This document shows, piece by piece, positions 41,809-52,484 of a DNA stretch of 64,000 nt (within the stretch, counting starts at the first letter, position 1; each line of letters begins with the position of its first letter). The position numbers were made by a program, and so were the translations under genes. The notes under the pieces are model-generated. The model did not search any database and was not told the DNA's origin. It was given only the letters and a program-made list of their open reading frames with translations. This DNA comes from Sternotherus odoratus (lineage: Eukaryota; Chordata; Testudines; Kinosternidae): the NCBI GenBank assembly GCA_032164245.1, contig JAVMKO010000170.1, positions 109,397-173,396 on the forward strand, given 5' to 3'.

Positions 41809-42702
41809 CTCACTGGAACATTGCTACTTGTACATGATCCACTCCATGGAGCAATATTTCAGTAAACAATTGGTAGTGGCATTCATGATAGGTCTCCTGT
41901 TTTAATTTGGGGTGACCTGACCAAACATCTACTCTTCTATCTCTAACAATGCGGGCTGAATTCAGAGCACTAGTCATTTACATACCATTTACATATCCTT
42001 CTAAGCAATCTTTAAAGTTAGGCCATCAGTCAGGTCAGTCCATAAGTTCATTAACTCTCTCTGGCCCTGTCACCTGTCAATGAGATTCTATATCACACTC
42101 AGAACTCACACCCTCCCCCTCTCTTTGAGGATTCCTCCCTTCACTGGTGTGTAGAGAAATTTGTTCATCCTTTCTGGGCACATGAAGTCTGAGAGAACAG
42201 AGCAGCATCCGCCCCTGCAGCTAGGCAGTTCTTTGGGGACAAGCCTGTCAGCCCCGAGACAGTTCTTACTGCCCCAGCTAAGGTGTTGGGTTCCTTTGGG
42301 GTAGAGTGGAGCAGATGTTCATTTTTCTGTTCACCGTTCTCTGGGGTGTGAAAATTGGGGAGGCAGAATCCCCACTTCCCTCCCTAAATGGCATTTAGTG
42401 GGGAAGCCAGGACAACAGTGTGGGGCAGCAAGTGGTAGCCAGACTCTCACCAACAGGGTCTAGTCTAGAGCAGGGACCAACTCAACTTCCTCCCCACACC
42501 ACTAGCTCCCAGTCTGCTTCTACCAACAGGCCAACTGGGAACTAAGGTAGGAATGGGGTGAGGAAGCAAGTCAAGCTGAGCAAGGCAGGCAAGAGCAACT
42601 CTTGTCTTCATAGGTTGCTCACAGGGATGTTCTCTTGGTGGGCCATGGCTGACAAAACATCCCAGACAGAGAAACAGCAGCCCAAAACTCTATATTGTAT
42701 CT
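41809..42702. other. Spacer, no gene
   Basis: No recognisable gene or element. Confidence 0.35.
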
Positions 42703-42775
42703 GCCAAAGTAGCTCAGTTGGGAGAGCATTAGACTGAAGATCTAAAGGTCCCTGGTTCAATCCCAGGCTTTGGCA
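42703..42775 (+). tRNA. tRNA-Phe(GAA)
   Basis: 73 nt; acceptor stem GCCAAAG/CTTTGGC perfect; anticodon GAA in TTAGA-CTGAAGA-TCTAA; T-arm CCTGG-TTCAATC-CCAGG perfect. Matches vertebrate tRNA-Phe. Only a short T run (CCCTTTC) follows. Confidence 0.95.
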
Positions 42776-43269
42776 GACCCTTTCATCTATTCTCATGTAT
42801 GAGTAGATTGTTCTCTGGAAGCTTGGTGATACCTTGACCTGGGGCTAAGTCCATGGTTTTAAGCTCCCCAGCAGGAGCTCAGGCACTAACTTTCCCTGGT
42901 GCCAGTGGGTACTTGCATCCACCCCTTACTCTCCACATTTACCATGCAAGTACCAAAAGTGGGTGATCTCTGACTAGGGAGGGCATTACTGCTGGACTTG
43001 GTGCTCTGTGGTACTGGCTAACCCTCTATTAGTGTTTACGGTCCCCAGTTAAAGTATGAAAGGAAAGATCAGTGGAAGGAATTGGCTCCTTTCCTCTGGA
43101 TATCACAGATTTGGTGTTGGGGTGGGATTTTAATTGTGCCAGCCAGCCTGGGGAGCACTGGTCCCATTTTCTTGATCATCAGAGGAAAGGCTTTTACAAT
43201 GAGCATCAGCTGGGTCAGGTGTGTCGACCTGTAGTGGTACCATTGGAGGGTGGGCAGTAGACTCCTATT
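42776..43269. other. Spacer, no gene
   Basis: No recognisable gene or element. Confidence 0.35.
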
Positions 43270-44610
43270 ACTCTCACCTAAGTTGGCACCAGCCACAAAT
43301 GGGGTACAACTACACCAGGAGTCGAATTAACTGGATTTATGTGAAGGAGAGCACGTTGACAGCCCAGTGCAGGGTAGTGCCAATGGACTGTTCGGATCAT
43401 GCAGATCTCACCGTGTGCCTCAATTCCCTGACCAAAGCCAGAGGATACTGGAAGCTGAACATCCAGAGTCTGCAAGATAAAGGAGCGGGGCCGTGAGTCC
43501 TGATGGTGTTGGCAGAACAGGAAAGCATCAGAAGGTTCTACGGCAACCAGGGGGATTGGTGGGAGTCAGTGAGGGAGGAGTTGGTAGCTTTGTTCTGGGG
43601 GGTCAAACAAACACCACAACCTTTAATAAACCAACAGTGCCAAGACCTGCAGTGTCCTGTGGGATTTCCACCAGACCATCCAGGCAGGGGAGCAGGTCAG
43701 CGGGTGACAGCATGACCAGAACAGGTGACAGCTGGCTGAGCTCCAGGAGATGAGTCTGCAGCTGGCTGAGATGAGTAGAACACCGAGTGAAGGGAGGGGC
43801 AGCCTCCCCAGACATTTCTGAGACCTGCAGTGAACAGAGCCAAAGCAGGGGGATGGGGGGACTGAGAGCAGGACCCCCAGATATGGTAGAGCAGGACTAT
43901 AGTAGATGGAGGAGGAGAGAGTGTTCTGTGAGAGGAAGCCACTGGTAAGAAGCAATAAAAGTTGTTTGCAAGCCAGTCAGCTGAGAGACATGGGTGTCCA
44001 GGGGAACTTTCCCCCAGCAGGTCCCATGGTGTAATGGTCAGCACTCAGGACTCTGAATCCTGTGATCTGAGTTCAAATCTCAGTGGGGCCTTCTAACAGT
44101 AAATTAATTTGTCGAAAACCCTTGGAGCTTGGTGTCCTGACTTCTCTTTATCTGGGTGAACCACAGTTACTTCTTTTCCTTCCCAAAGGGCAAGTGAAGT
44201 ACACTGCAAGTTGCTTTTGATCCATCTGGTTTGACAGGATGGCTGCTCTCTGTTGGGGTCCTAGAACTTAACAGTCTGAGTAGAGATTCCTGGGGGTCGA
44301 CCGGCTGGTTGTGTTTCTCATGCTTCACCTGGTGACCACAACTGTGGTCCCTGCAGCTGCCACGCTCTTCCTCTTGCCCACATGGCTCTTGAAGAAAGGA
44401 GGGCCAGGGCCAGGCTGAATACTCAGGGCTTGGCAGGAAGAGTCCCAGGCTGGAGCCCAGCTCACCTTTCCTCCTCTGGGCACCTGGAGCAGAGGCAGCA
44501 GGTGCTACAGCTCCAAGGGAAGGCTTCAAAGCCACTGAGCAATGGAGGGGAGGACAATGCTGATGTGTGTCGAGCAGTCACAAGACACAGCCGGCATGTT
44601 CCCTGCTATG
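43270..44610. repeat. Segmental duplication carrying tRNA-Gln (inverted copy at 2226-3620)
   Basis: Reverse complement of the block at 2226-3620; includes intact tRNA-Gln. ORFs here (43,221-43,753 and others) are shared only loosely with the partner and show no domains. Confidence 0.85.
44020..44091 (+). tRNA. tRNA-Gln(CTG)
   Basis: 72 nt; anticodon CTG in CAGGA-CTCTGAA-TCCTG perfect; acceptor stem GGTCCCA/TGGGGCC pairs with one wobble; T-arm CTGAG-TTCAAAT-CTCAG perfect. It is the intact counterpart of the deleted copy at 2818. Confidence 0.92.
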
Positions 44611-44646
44611 CTAAATACCCACTACAGGCCACCAGCAGACAACACA

Positions 44647-44693
44647 TTCAGCTGTTAACTGAAAGGCTTGTGGTTCAAGTCCACCCAGGGGTG
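44647..44693 (+). pseudogene. tRNA-Asn(GTT) 3' fragment
   Basis: The sequence starts at the anticodon stem TTCAG-CTGTTAA-CTGAA and continues through the variable and T-arm (TGGTTCAAGTCCACC). The 5' third of the tRNA is missing. Confidence 0.8.
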
Positions 44694-44994
44694 GTTATAA
44701 TCCTTTTCTCCTCAAGACTTGCTGAGACACTCCAAGGCCCCATTTTACACCAGGCCTCCTCCTGCTTCCCCTGGGCCTTCAAGTGTGGGGCCAGCTTGCA
44801 CAGTGCCCAGAGTCTAACCTGTGAGGCAGGAGGTGGCTGACGCCTGCAGCCTGCTGGGGAGCTCTCAGGAGACATTAAGGGACAGAGACTCCTAAGTGCC
44901 CTTAGTAAGAAGGGTTTGGGGTTCACTGGCACCAGTAAAGGGGTCACTGTGTCTGCCTGTAACCCTGGGTGTCAGGTCCCTGTGCAGTTTTGAT

Positions 44995-45371
44995 CTAGAG
45001 CTCTGATCCCAACAACCGACCAGCAGCCCCCAGCCTCACCCTGGGTCTGCCCCACCAGGTCACTCCTCACAGACTGACCTGACCCCCATTCTAGCCTCAG
45101 CTCCACCCCCTAATCATCCTACTGCCCCTCAGAGCCACAGCCGTGGAGGGGCTGGCGGAGGGAGCTGTGACTCTAGGATGGGTTCTTCTCTGGAGATGGC
45201 TGGCAGAAAGGGGGTGCTCAGCTCTCTCAGGGATCTGCTCAGGTGCCTCGCTGACGGGGGATGCAGACTTTTCTGTAAGGGGAATAAAAAGTGTCTTTGG
45301 CTTCCAAGGTGATGTGAGGAATGTGCAATTATGAGAGGAACTAACCATCCTTCCTCCATTAACTTATAAGA
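44995..45371 (+). repeat. Duplicated 5' flank of tRNA-Arg (direct copy at 32640-33013)
   Basis: See shared AACAACCGACCAGCAGCCCC and the GGAGGGAGCTGTGACTCTAG stretch. No gene other than the tRNA. Confidence 0.85.
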
Positions 45372-45444
45372 GCCCCAGTGGCCTAATGGAGAAGGCATTG
45401 GCTTCCTAAGCCAGAGATTGTGGGTTCAAGTCCCATCTGGGGTT
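45372..45444 (+). tRNA. tRNA-Arg(CCT)
   Basis: 73 nt; anticodon CCT in TTGGC-TTCCTAA-GCCAG (one wobble); acceptor GCCCCAG/CTGGGGT and T-arm pair. The D-loop reads AATGGAGAAGG instead of AATGGATAAGG. It is the presumed parental isoacceptor of the duplicate at 33,014. Confidence 0.9.
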
Positions 45445-45970
45445 AAAAACAATAAACTGCACGCACTCAAAAGAAAGCAGCCACACACACACACAAAAAA
45501 TTTCTTCATCTTATTTTCACCAGCAAAGCTGGTGACTGAATTTCTGCCGTGTCTCAATACTTCATTTTCATTCAATCCATCATTGCATTTTATAACTCTG
45601 GTTTTGCCTTTCAGTCCAGCCCTTAGTGTTTTTTCACAGGCCATTGCTTGTGTGTTGAACTTGTTTTGCAAATATTCACTAAAGGCAGCGTGCTATTGTA
45701 ACGCCAACAGACCGCAATCATCCCCGGGTCTCTGGAGATTAGCACATGAGCCAGCTGCTCATTGGCTCAGACTGCAGAGCAGACCCAATCAAATCTCACT
45801 CTCTCTTTCGTTCACTTCCTGCCACTAGATGGGACAGGAACACCACACCCAGGAGGTGTGGGGGTTACACAATCTCATGTAACATCCTTCTCAAAGGCAG
45901 AAATCTACTATAATTGTTGCTGAACTTTAGAGCTGCCCTAGTGGATCAGACCAATAGTCTGTCTAGTCCA
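45445..45970. other. Spacer, no gene
   Basis: Includes a short (CA)n and AAAAAA run. 45,930-45,970 is a CR1-associated stretch (CCCTAGTGGATCAGACCA). No gene. Confidence 0.4.
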
Positions 45971-46030
45971 GATGATAAACTAGAAATTCATTAAGATTTC
46001 CCTCCACAGGTTCAAATCCTATTAACTCTG
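45971..46030 (+). pseudogene. tRNA-Ser(AGA) 3' fragment
   Basis: Aligns with Ser(AGA) from the anticodon arm (AAACTAGAAATTCAT) through the variable arm to a T-arm with TTCAAAT. The 5' part is missing and the acceptor strand is degraded (AACTCTG). The downstream 560 bp are shared with 39,242-39,800. Confidence 0.75.
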
Positions 46031-46595
46031 AAGGAAAACTGTGTTTTTTAGATTCACTGCCTGAGCATCCCTCACCTCAAAAGGAGCTAGGTCTTGTCTT
46101 ACTCTCAGGCTATGTCTACACAGTGGAGTTATGCTGCTTTAGTTGTAGTGTTTTAATTCAACACTAAGCTCCGTGTGTCACCTGACTACAGCAACTCTTG
46201 CATGGCCCCAGAGAGCAGTGCACTGTGGGTAGCTATCACACTGCAACTGGCTGCAGGGTGCCTTGGGAAGGGTTTGCAATGGCTCATAGGCCGGTACAGC
46301 ATCACATGATGCAGGTTTCTCTATCCCATTGTTCCATGGGCATCCTACTAGATTGCCAGCTGCTTTTCAACTGAAGTGTGTGTGGCAGGGCAGGGGGATG
46401 TGTGTGTGTGTTTGTGTGTGTGAAGAGACAGTCTGTGTATGTGGGGGGAGTGCGTGCATTGGGGAAGAGAGGGTGTGTTGGCACGCAGTCTCTATGTTCA
46501 CACAGCTGCTGGAAGTAACCAATCTTGAGGAAGGGGGAGGGGGACAGCCCAGACATCAGCTCCTGCTTCCCTCAGTGGCTCAGCACAGCAATCTC
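46031..46595. repeat. Duplicated 3' flank of tRNA-Ser (copy at 39242-39800)
   Basis: Shared landmarks include GTTTGCAATGGCTCAT, CATCACATGATGCAGGTTT and CATCCTACTAGATTGCCAGC. No gene. Confidence 0.8.
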
Positions 46596-47846
46596 TGTGT
46601 AACCCTTCTGCCCTTCAGAATTGGCAGCAACAAGGGCCGGGTTCAGTAAATAGGGGTTCCCTCTCAACAATACAATGCAAACTGGCTCGAGCCCCCACCC
46701 AGTGACCTGGGAAAATCCTAACACACCCCTGGGCGCCTCAATGAGGCAATACTTCCCCTCTTGCAAGCACAGATCGGTGTAACAGAAGATCTTTATTAAC
46801 ATGAGGTAAATGACATCACTAAACTGGGAAAAACACCACACCTAGGGTTCATACACCAACCCGTGAGCAAATTGCCCCTCCCCAGCAAGTTTGGGCTGTG
46901 TCCTCTCCTGTGGGTTCAGGAGTCCAGCAACCCCAAAAGTCACCCAAAGTCCCAAAAGTTCAACAGCCCCAAAGTCTCTGGAGTCCTTGGTGGAAAGTCA
47001 CTCTGCCGAGTCTTACCTCCCAGGCTGGGTGGAAGTGGAGAGCAGAGTGGAGGGTACCTTCATGGGGTCTGAGGCCGACGGCCCAGTCTCTCCGTGGGGT
47101 GCTGGTGGCTCCGCTAGCCGCCCTGCTAGCCGACACAGGAACTGCTCTGCCCGCAGCTCGACTCTGCTCGCTGTCTCAGGAACTGCTCGGCCAGCTGTCT
47201 CAAGAACGGGCCAGCCGGCACCAGGACTGCTCGGCCAGCTGTCTCAGGAACGGGTCAGCCGGCACCGGGACTGCTCGGCCAGCTGTCTCAGGAACAGGTC
47301 AGCCGGCACCGGGGCTGCTCGGCCAGCTGTCTCAGGAACGGGTCAGCCGGCACCAGGACTGCTCGGCCAGCTGTCTCAGGAACGGGTCAGCCGGCACAGG
47401 AACCGCTCTGCTTAGGGCTCCCCACTTAAGATAAAGCTCAGTGATTTTCAGCTCTTAAGTGATTTCAGCTCATAGCAGGGGGGGGGTCTTAGTGCAGAGG
47501 CACCACCAGACCCAAAACAACTTCAGCTCCGTGGGCTGAAGTTAGACTCCTAAAGGAAGCAAAAGTCAGCTCTAACATTCCACAGGGGAGAGAGGCCGGG
47601 TGCAATAGGCCTGTGTGGCCCTCAGACAAGGCCCTGACCACAAGGTCTTGAGCCTGTCTACAGCCTCTCTCAATTCAGTGAGTTTTGGAACCCCTGTCCC
47701 TTGTTTACCGAGTGCTACCTAGCTGAAGGCGAGTCCCTCCAGCATGCCAAAGGCCAAATACATGTCCCAACCCCTCATTCACATAAACAGGTTAATCAGC
47801 ACTCTATCATTCTTGCCCCAATACTACAGAAACTGGGGGTCCCACA
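46596..47846 (-). mobile_element. LTR-like element
   Basis: Begins TGTGTAACCCTTC and ends GGGGGTCCCACA (TG…CA). TTTATTAAC near 46,792 gives a minus-strand AATAAA. A related copy is at 38,268. I find no target duplication, so boundaries are provisional. It contains a 44-bp minisatellite. Confidence 0.45.
47185..47405. repeat. 44-bp minisatellite, five units
   Basis: Units start GCTCGGCCAGCTGTCTCAGG and continue AACGGGTCAGCCGGCACC, at 47,185, 47,229, 47,273, 47,317 and 47,361. Very regular, few substitutions. Confidence 0.95.
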
Positions 47847-48059
47847 GTAGCCAAAGTGATCATTTTGGCTGTTAGAGTGCAGGCCAGGTACGGTGGGTGT
47901 GTCTAAGCAAATCAGGTGTTATTTTCCAAAAGCTACTGCAATTTCTGCAACTCACCACTGGATGTCACCCATACTGACACTGCAAAGTCATTGCAATTCC
48001 TGCAATTCCCTGACACTGCTTACATCTGTGACACACAGAGACACACATAAACAGAGTCA
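47847..48059. other. Spacer, no gene
   Basis: No recognisable gene; contains short TGCAATTTCTGCAA-like direct repeats. Confidence 0.3.
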
Positions 48060-48660
48060 GTCTGTCTCTCGCGTGGGGGGCGGACCGCAGTGGAGCGTCA
48101 CCCCCGGGGCCGTTCCCCAGCCCCGGCCCGGCCCGCCTGTGACAGAGGCGGGGGGGGGCGCCAGGGAGAGGTTCCGTGTCACGCGCCCACCCCCCGCCCC
48201 GCCCCAGCCGAGCCAGCAGCTCTGTAGGGACCAGGATTCGGGAGACAGCCCCACCCCCAGCATCGCCCCGCCCACCCCTTCGCCCCGCCCACCCCAACGC
48301 CCCGCCCCCAGCATCGCCCCGCCCACACCTTCGCCCCGCCCCCAGCATCACCCCGCCCACCCCAGCGCCCCGCCCCCAGCATCGCCCCACCCAACCCAGT
48401 GCCCCACACCCAGCATCGCCCCTCCCACCCCAGCGCCCCGCCCCCCAGCATCGCCCCGCCTACCCCAGCGCTCCGCCCACCCCAGCGCCACTGAAACATC
48501 CCCCTGCCTGGGGTGGATCCCCAGAGAGCGACAGGGGAGCCTCCAGGGAGGGGTGTTTGCGGGGCATTTCCCAGCACCAGGGCTCCCTTGTCTCCCATGA
48601 GGCATCGTCCCCGGGTGGAAGAGACCAGAGAAAAGATGCATCTCTCGCCCCCCCCCCCAC
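48060..48660. repeat. GC-rich minisatellite/CpG island
   Basis: From 48,240 to 48,490 there are about a dozen units of CCCAGCATCGCCCCGCCCAC and CCCCAGCGCCCCGCCC, each with an SP1-type CCGCCC box. Flanking sequence is CpG-rich. ORFs in all frames are artefacts of the repeat. Confidence 0.85.
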
Positions 48661-48718
48661 CTCCAGGTGCTAGATCAATGGCTTTGGGGAACTATTTAAG
48701 AGCAACCTGAATGGGAAT

Positions 48719-48834
48719 TGGGGAGACCAGATGTCCTGATCTTATAGGCACAGTCCTGGGTCTTTTATTTTGTAGGCTCCTATTACCCCCGCCCCTTTCT
48801 CCCGATTTTTCACACTTGCTGTCTGGTCACCCTA
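48719..48834. mobile_element. hAT-type MITE, TAGGGTGACC family, copy 3
   Basis: Opposite orientation; ends GCTGTCTGGTCACCCTA at the right, left end degraded (TGGGGAGACCAGATG). Target duplication not recognisable. Confidence 0.75.
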
Positions 48835-49647
48835 GAATAGATAAGATTGGGATGCGCTTCAAGAGGGAGTGGGAATGTTAGGACCAAAGGAGTTTCCAGT
48901 GGAGACTGATGGAGAAGTGAGACGAATAAGAAATTGTTTTATTTGTAGCTATACTCTGGCAAATGAAAAAAATGAAAAAATCTGTGAAAAGTTTAGAAAA
49001 AATAAAGATTTCTTTGAGAAGCTGGGACACAAAATACTATTTCTGACCAGCCTTTCCCAGAATCCCGATACATCTAGGAAACATGTAAGACTCATCATGT
49101 TTTCAAAACTTCTAAAGGTATGTATGCCCACCATTTTAATGAGAATTAGGCTTCTGGGTGACTGAAAATCTTAGCCTAATACTATTACATCGACCAAGTG
49201 TCTTGAGCACAATATGGCTTTTGAAACTCTCAGAATGAGATTCTTATTTCACACTCCAATTCTGGGGAAGCTGTATGTATTTTCCTCCATTTTAAGGATT
49301 AATTGCAATTTTTATCACTGAGAGAGCAATGAAATGTGTCAAAAATAAATCCTACAAATGAAATAGCAAGTACAGATGTTCACATTTATCACATCAATTT
49401 CATTCTTATGTTGGCAGCCTACTATGTTAGAGAAAGCTACAGACACCAGCATGACAGCAGTTTGAAATTGCAAACTTTTATTTGGTACGAACGCACTCAA
49501 CTACAAAGAAGAGCAATAAAAAAATCATTTTCACCGAAGATCATACAGATAGCTCCACCCATTCACATTTTAACCTGGGCTTGAAAGGACAATACTTTCC
49601 CTGTCCTTATTTAAGAGAGACTTTGTTTTCTCATGAGTTGGGTAGAA
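48835..49647. other. AT-rich stretch, no gene
   Basis: No recognisable gene or repeat. The short ORF 48,869-49,165 has no domain. Confidence 0.35.
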
Positions 49648-49870
49648 GGATGGTCCAGTAGCTAAGGATATAGCCTGAAACCCATGCCAGGCAACTTGGG
49701 TTCAATCCTCTGCTCTACTACAGAGCGCTTGTGTGACTGCAGCCTAAGCACTTAGTCTCTCTGTGCCTCAATCTCCCATCTGTAAAATGGGAATAATAGC
49801 ACTTCTCTACCTCACAGCGGTATTGTGAAGACATACATTAAACACAGTGAGGTGCTAAGTTAATATGGTA
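49648..49870 (+). mobile_element. MIR-type SINE
   Basis: The tRNA-like head (GATGGTCCAGTAGCTAAGGA; CTTGGGTTCAATCC) is followed by the MIR core CACTTAGTCTCTCTGTGCC, then CATCTGTAAAATGGGAATAA and CTACCTCACAG-GGTATTGTG. Old and diverged, non-coding. Confidence 0.85.
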
Positions 49871-51676
49871 ATGGGGGTCTCATAAGTACCTAAAACATAT
49901 CATAAATTAATTCACTAGTACTAGGTCCTCAGGCATGCCTAACCTCTGCTGCCTGGGAAGTGGGAGCAATGAGGACATAAGTGGCTTTCCATTATTTCAA
50001 ACCCTCCAAACCTTGGTTCAGATCAGGCCCGTTCTCCACAGGGCATCCACACACAGGGCCTACCCTCTACTCCTGGGGATCCCAGAACAACAGAGATCTC
50101 AGAATTCCAGGGAGGGGAGATGGAAGCATCTGAGAATCCTTTCTGTATCATGAAAAAAGAGGACAGATAAGATTGGATCTAAAAGCCCTCTGGGTGTCTC
50201 ACTGACACCTCCCACCAGCTCACTACACCGTTCATCATTACTCTGTCTACAGTCCTTCATCCAGTTCTCAGTCTACAACGAAGAGCATTTATACCCAAGA
50301 CAATCCCGATTAGTCTGCAAGTAAGATTTTGTAAGATCAGGAATGAAAATGCATTATGGATTCTGATTTATTCTGTGTTCCCTTACTCTGTAACTCTGCC
50401 AGAGATTACTGACTAGCCTGATGTTCTTTTTCAGAGACATTACAGAGTTTGGCACAGAAATTCTAAAAACATAGGAACTGAACTGCCAGACTGGATCAGA
50501 CCCATGTAGTCCAGTATCTCCTCTCAGACAATAACCAGCACTGGGTGCCTCGAGACTAGGGGTAGAAACCTCACTTTAGACAGATGAGGGGTAATCTGCC
50601 ATGCACCTCCCATTAGGGCTCATCATAATCCCCAGTTGTTAGCAACTGGTTTAAACCTTGAAGCATGAGGTTTAATATCCCTTCCAGAATTTGTTAAAAA
50701 TGAACTGGGATATTTGTGGTACCTGCATAGCCTCTCTTGAATCTTGCTGAGCACTGGTCATCATCTTGGTAATTTACTCATCAATAGAGCTCTCTACTGA
50801 CATTCAAATGATGAGAACCATCCACCAGGTTTTAGTTCTGCGTACCAAATCATAAGCACGGTCATTTAGTAAAACTAGTTTTTCTTACATTTATATACAC
50901 TCCCTTTAAATACATTTTGGGTCAGATTCTCCCCATCATTCAAGATCTGCTTGGCACAGGAGAGATGGGGCATCCTAATTTTGTGGGCATGTCTACATTG
51001 TCCCTACTCCAGACATGAGGTACAGCAGTCTGGAGGGCAGTTTTAATAAAAGACATAACTCCTATTGTTGTTACTAGGTACACGACTCCATAGACATTTC
51101 CCCTCTACTCTTGACCCTCTTCCTTAGTTTTCACATTCTTTCATAACTATTCCATCTGCGATCTCAGATTGTGATGTCTTCCTTTATATGGCACCCATTA
51201 TGTCTTCTCTAGTTTTGCCTAGTAATTTCAGTTGCTTTCAGAGTCCCTCCCTCCGAAAGGAAACCCAGCTTGTCTGCCATACAGCATAGATATTCCTTCT
51301 GTTCTCATCTAGATCAAAGAACGTTTCCCACATTGGACTGACTTAGTTTCTTCACTGTCCATTCTATACCCCAGAGAATGCTTTTAATGAGGGATGAATC
51401 CTCACTTAGACCCTTGTTACCATTCAGGCACACTGAAGTTCAGACTGCACTCTTCTATTTACAACCCCATTATCTTGCTGAGTGTCTAATTTAATTTGAT
51501 TTGATTTGTGCGTTTGTTCAGAAATCTTCCTCTCTGCTAGTGTCCATCCTAGTTTTTCTAAACAACAGCTAATGCCCATTCAGTTCAATCTCCCTTTTCA
51601 TATGCTCACTCAGCCACCTCCTCTGTTGTTTGTCTTTCAGCAGTTTAGAGAATGCAGTAAATTCATTGTTTTAAAC
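49871..51676. other. Unique-looking AT-rich stretch
   Basis: 50,465-50,780 is a CR1-associated repeat (GACTGGATCAGACCCATGTA, GTTTAATATCCCTTCC). The rest shows no gene, RNA or element that I recognise. Confidence 0.45.
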
Positions 51677-52484
51677 CAGGGGTGGGGAACCTTTTTTCTG
51701 CCAAGGGCCATTTGGCCATTTATAATGTCATTCGCGGGCCGGGACTCCCCCAAGGAAGCCCAGGCTGGCAATGGGAGCTGAGACCCCAAAGCAGTGGCAG
51801 GCGGAGTGCTTAGCCCTGCACTGCTTTGGGGTTTCCCCCACTGGCCCCTTGCCAGCCAGGGTCCTGCTGCCTGCCCCAGTCAGCTCCCGCTGTCAGCCTG
51901 GGTGTAGAGGGTGATCTTCCTTTACCCCCGCCCAGCCTCCCCCCATCTAACCGCCTTTCCTCCCCCACCGCTGCCTGGTCCGGCCCATCCCACCGAACCT
52001 AACCTCCTCCCCCTCCCCCTCCCCCTCCCAACCCAGCCTCCTGCCCCCCATGCCTGACCCGCCCAGCCCAACCTCCCCCCCACCAAACCTCCTTCCCTCC
52101 TGCACCCACACCTCACCCACCCCATCCAGCCTTGTCTCCTGCCCCCCTCCCCACCCGCCCAGCCTGGCCTCCCCCCATCACCGCCCCCTTGCCTGTCACC
52201 CAGCTCAGCCTCCCCCCACACCGCCTTGACCGTCGGCTCCCCGCGGTTCCTCCTTACCCCGCCCGGCTAATGGTGGCCGCGCGGCGCTGGCAGCTCCCCC
52301 AGGCGCTTCCCAGCCCCTTTGCCGAGCGCGGAGCCGCCCCGGGCCACCAGGCGGGGGCGGCTCTGTGTTCGGCAAAGGGGCCGGGAAGCGCCTGGGGGAG
52401 CCGCCGGCCAGGGACACGCGTGGGCCGGATGGAAGGGTTTGGCGGGCCGTATAAGGCCTGCGGGCCGGAGGTTCACCACCCCTG
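51677..52484. mobile_element. Nonautonomous hAT element
   Basis: Ends CAGGGGTGGGGAACC and GGTTCACCACCCCTG, with GGGCCGGG/CGGGCCGG subterminal. Flanking octamers TTTTAAAC and CCGTAGAC match at only 4 of 8 positions. The interior is a CpG/CCCCTCCCC-rich filler with an internal inverted repeat near 52,280-52,400 (GCGCTTCCC, GGAAGCGC). No transposase. Confidence 0.8.

Noticed and set aside
49648..49725. tRNA-like sequence before 49,730
   Set aside because: It is the head of a MIR SINE followed by the MIR core.
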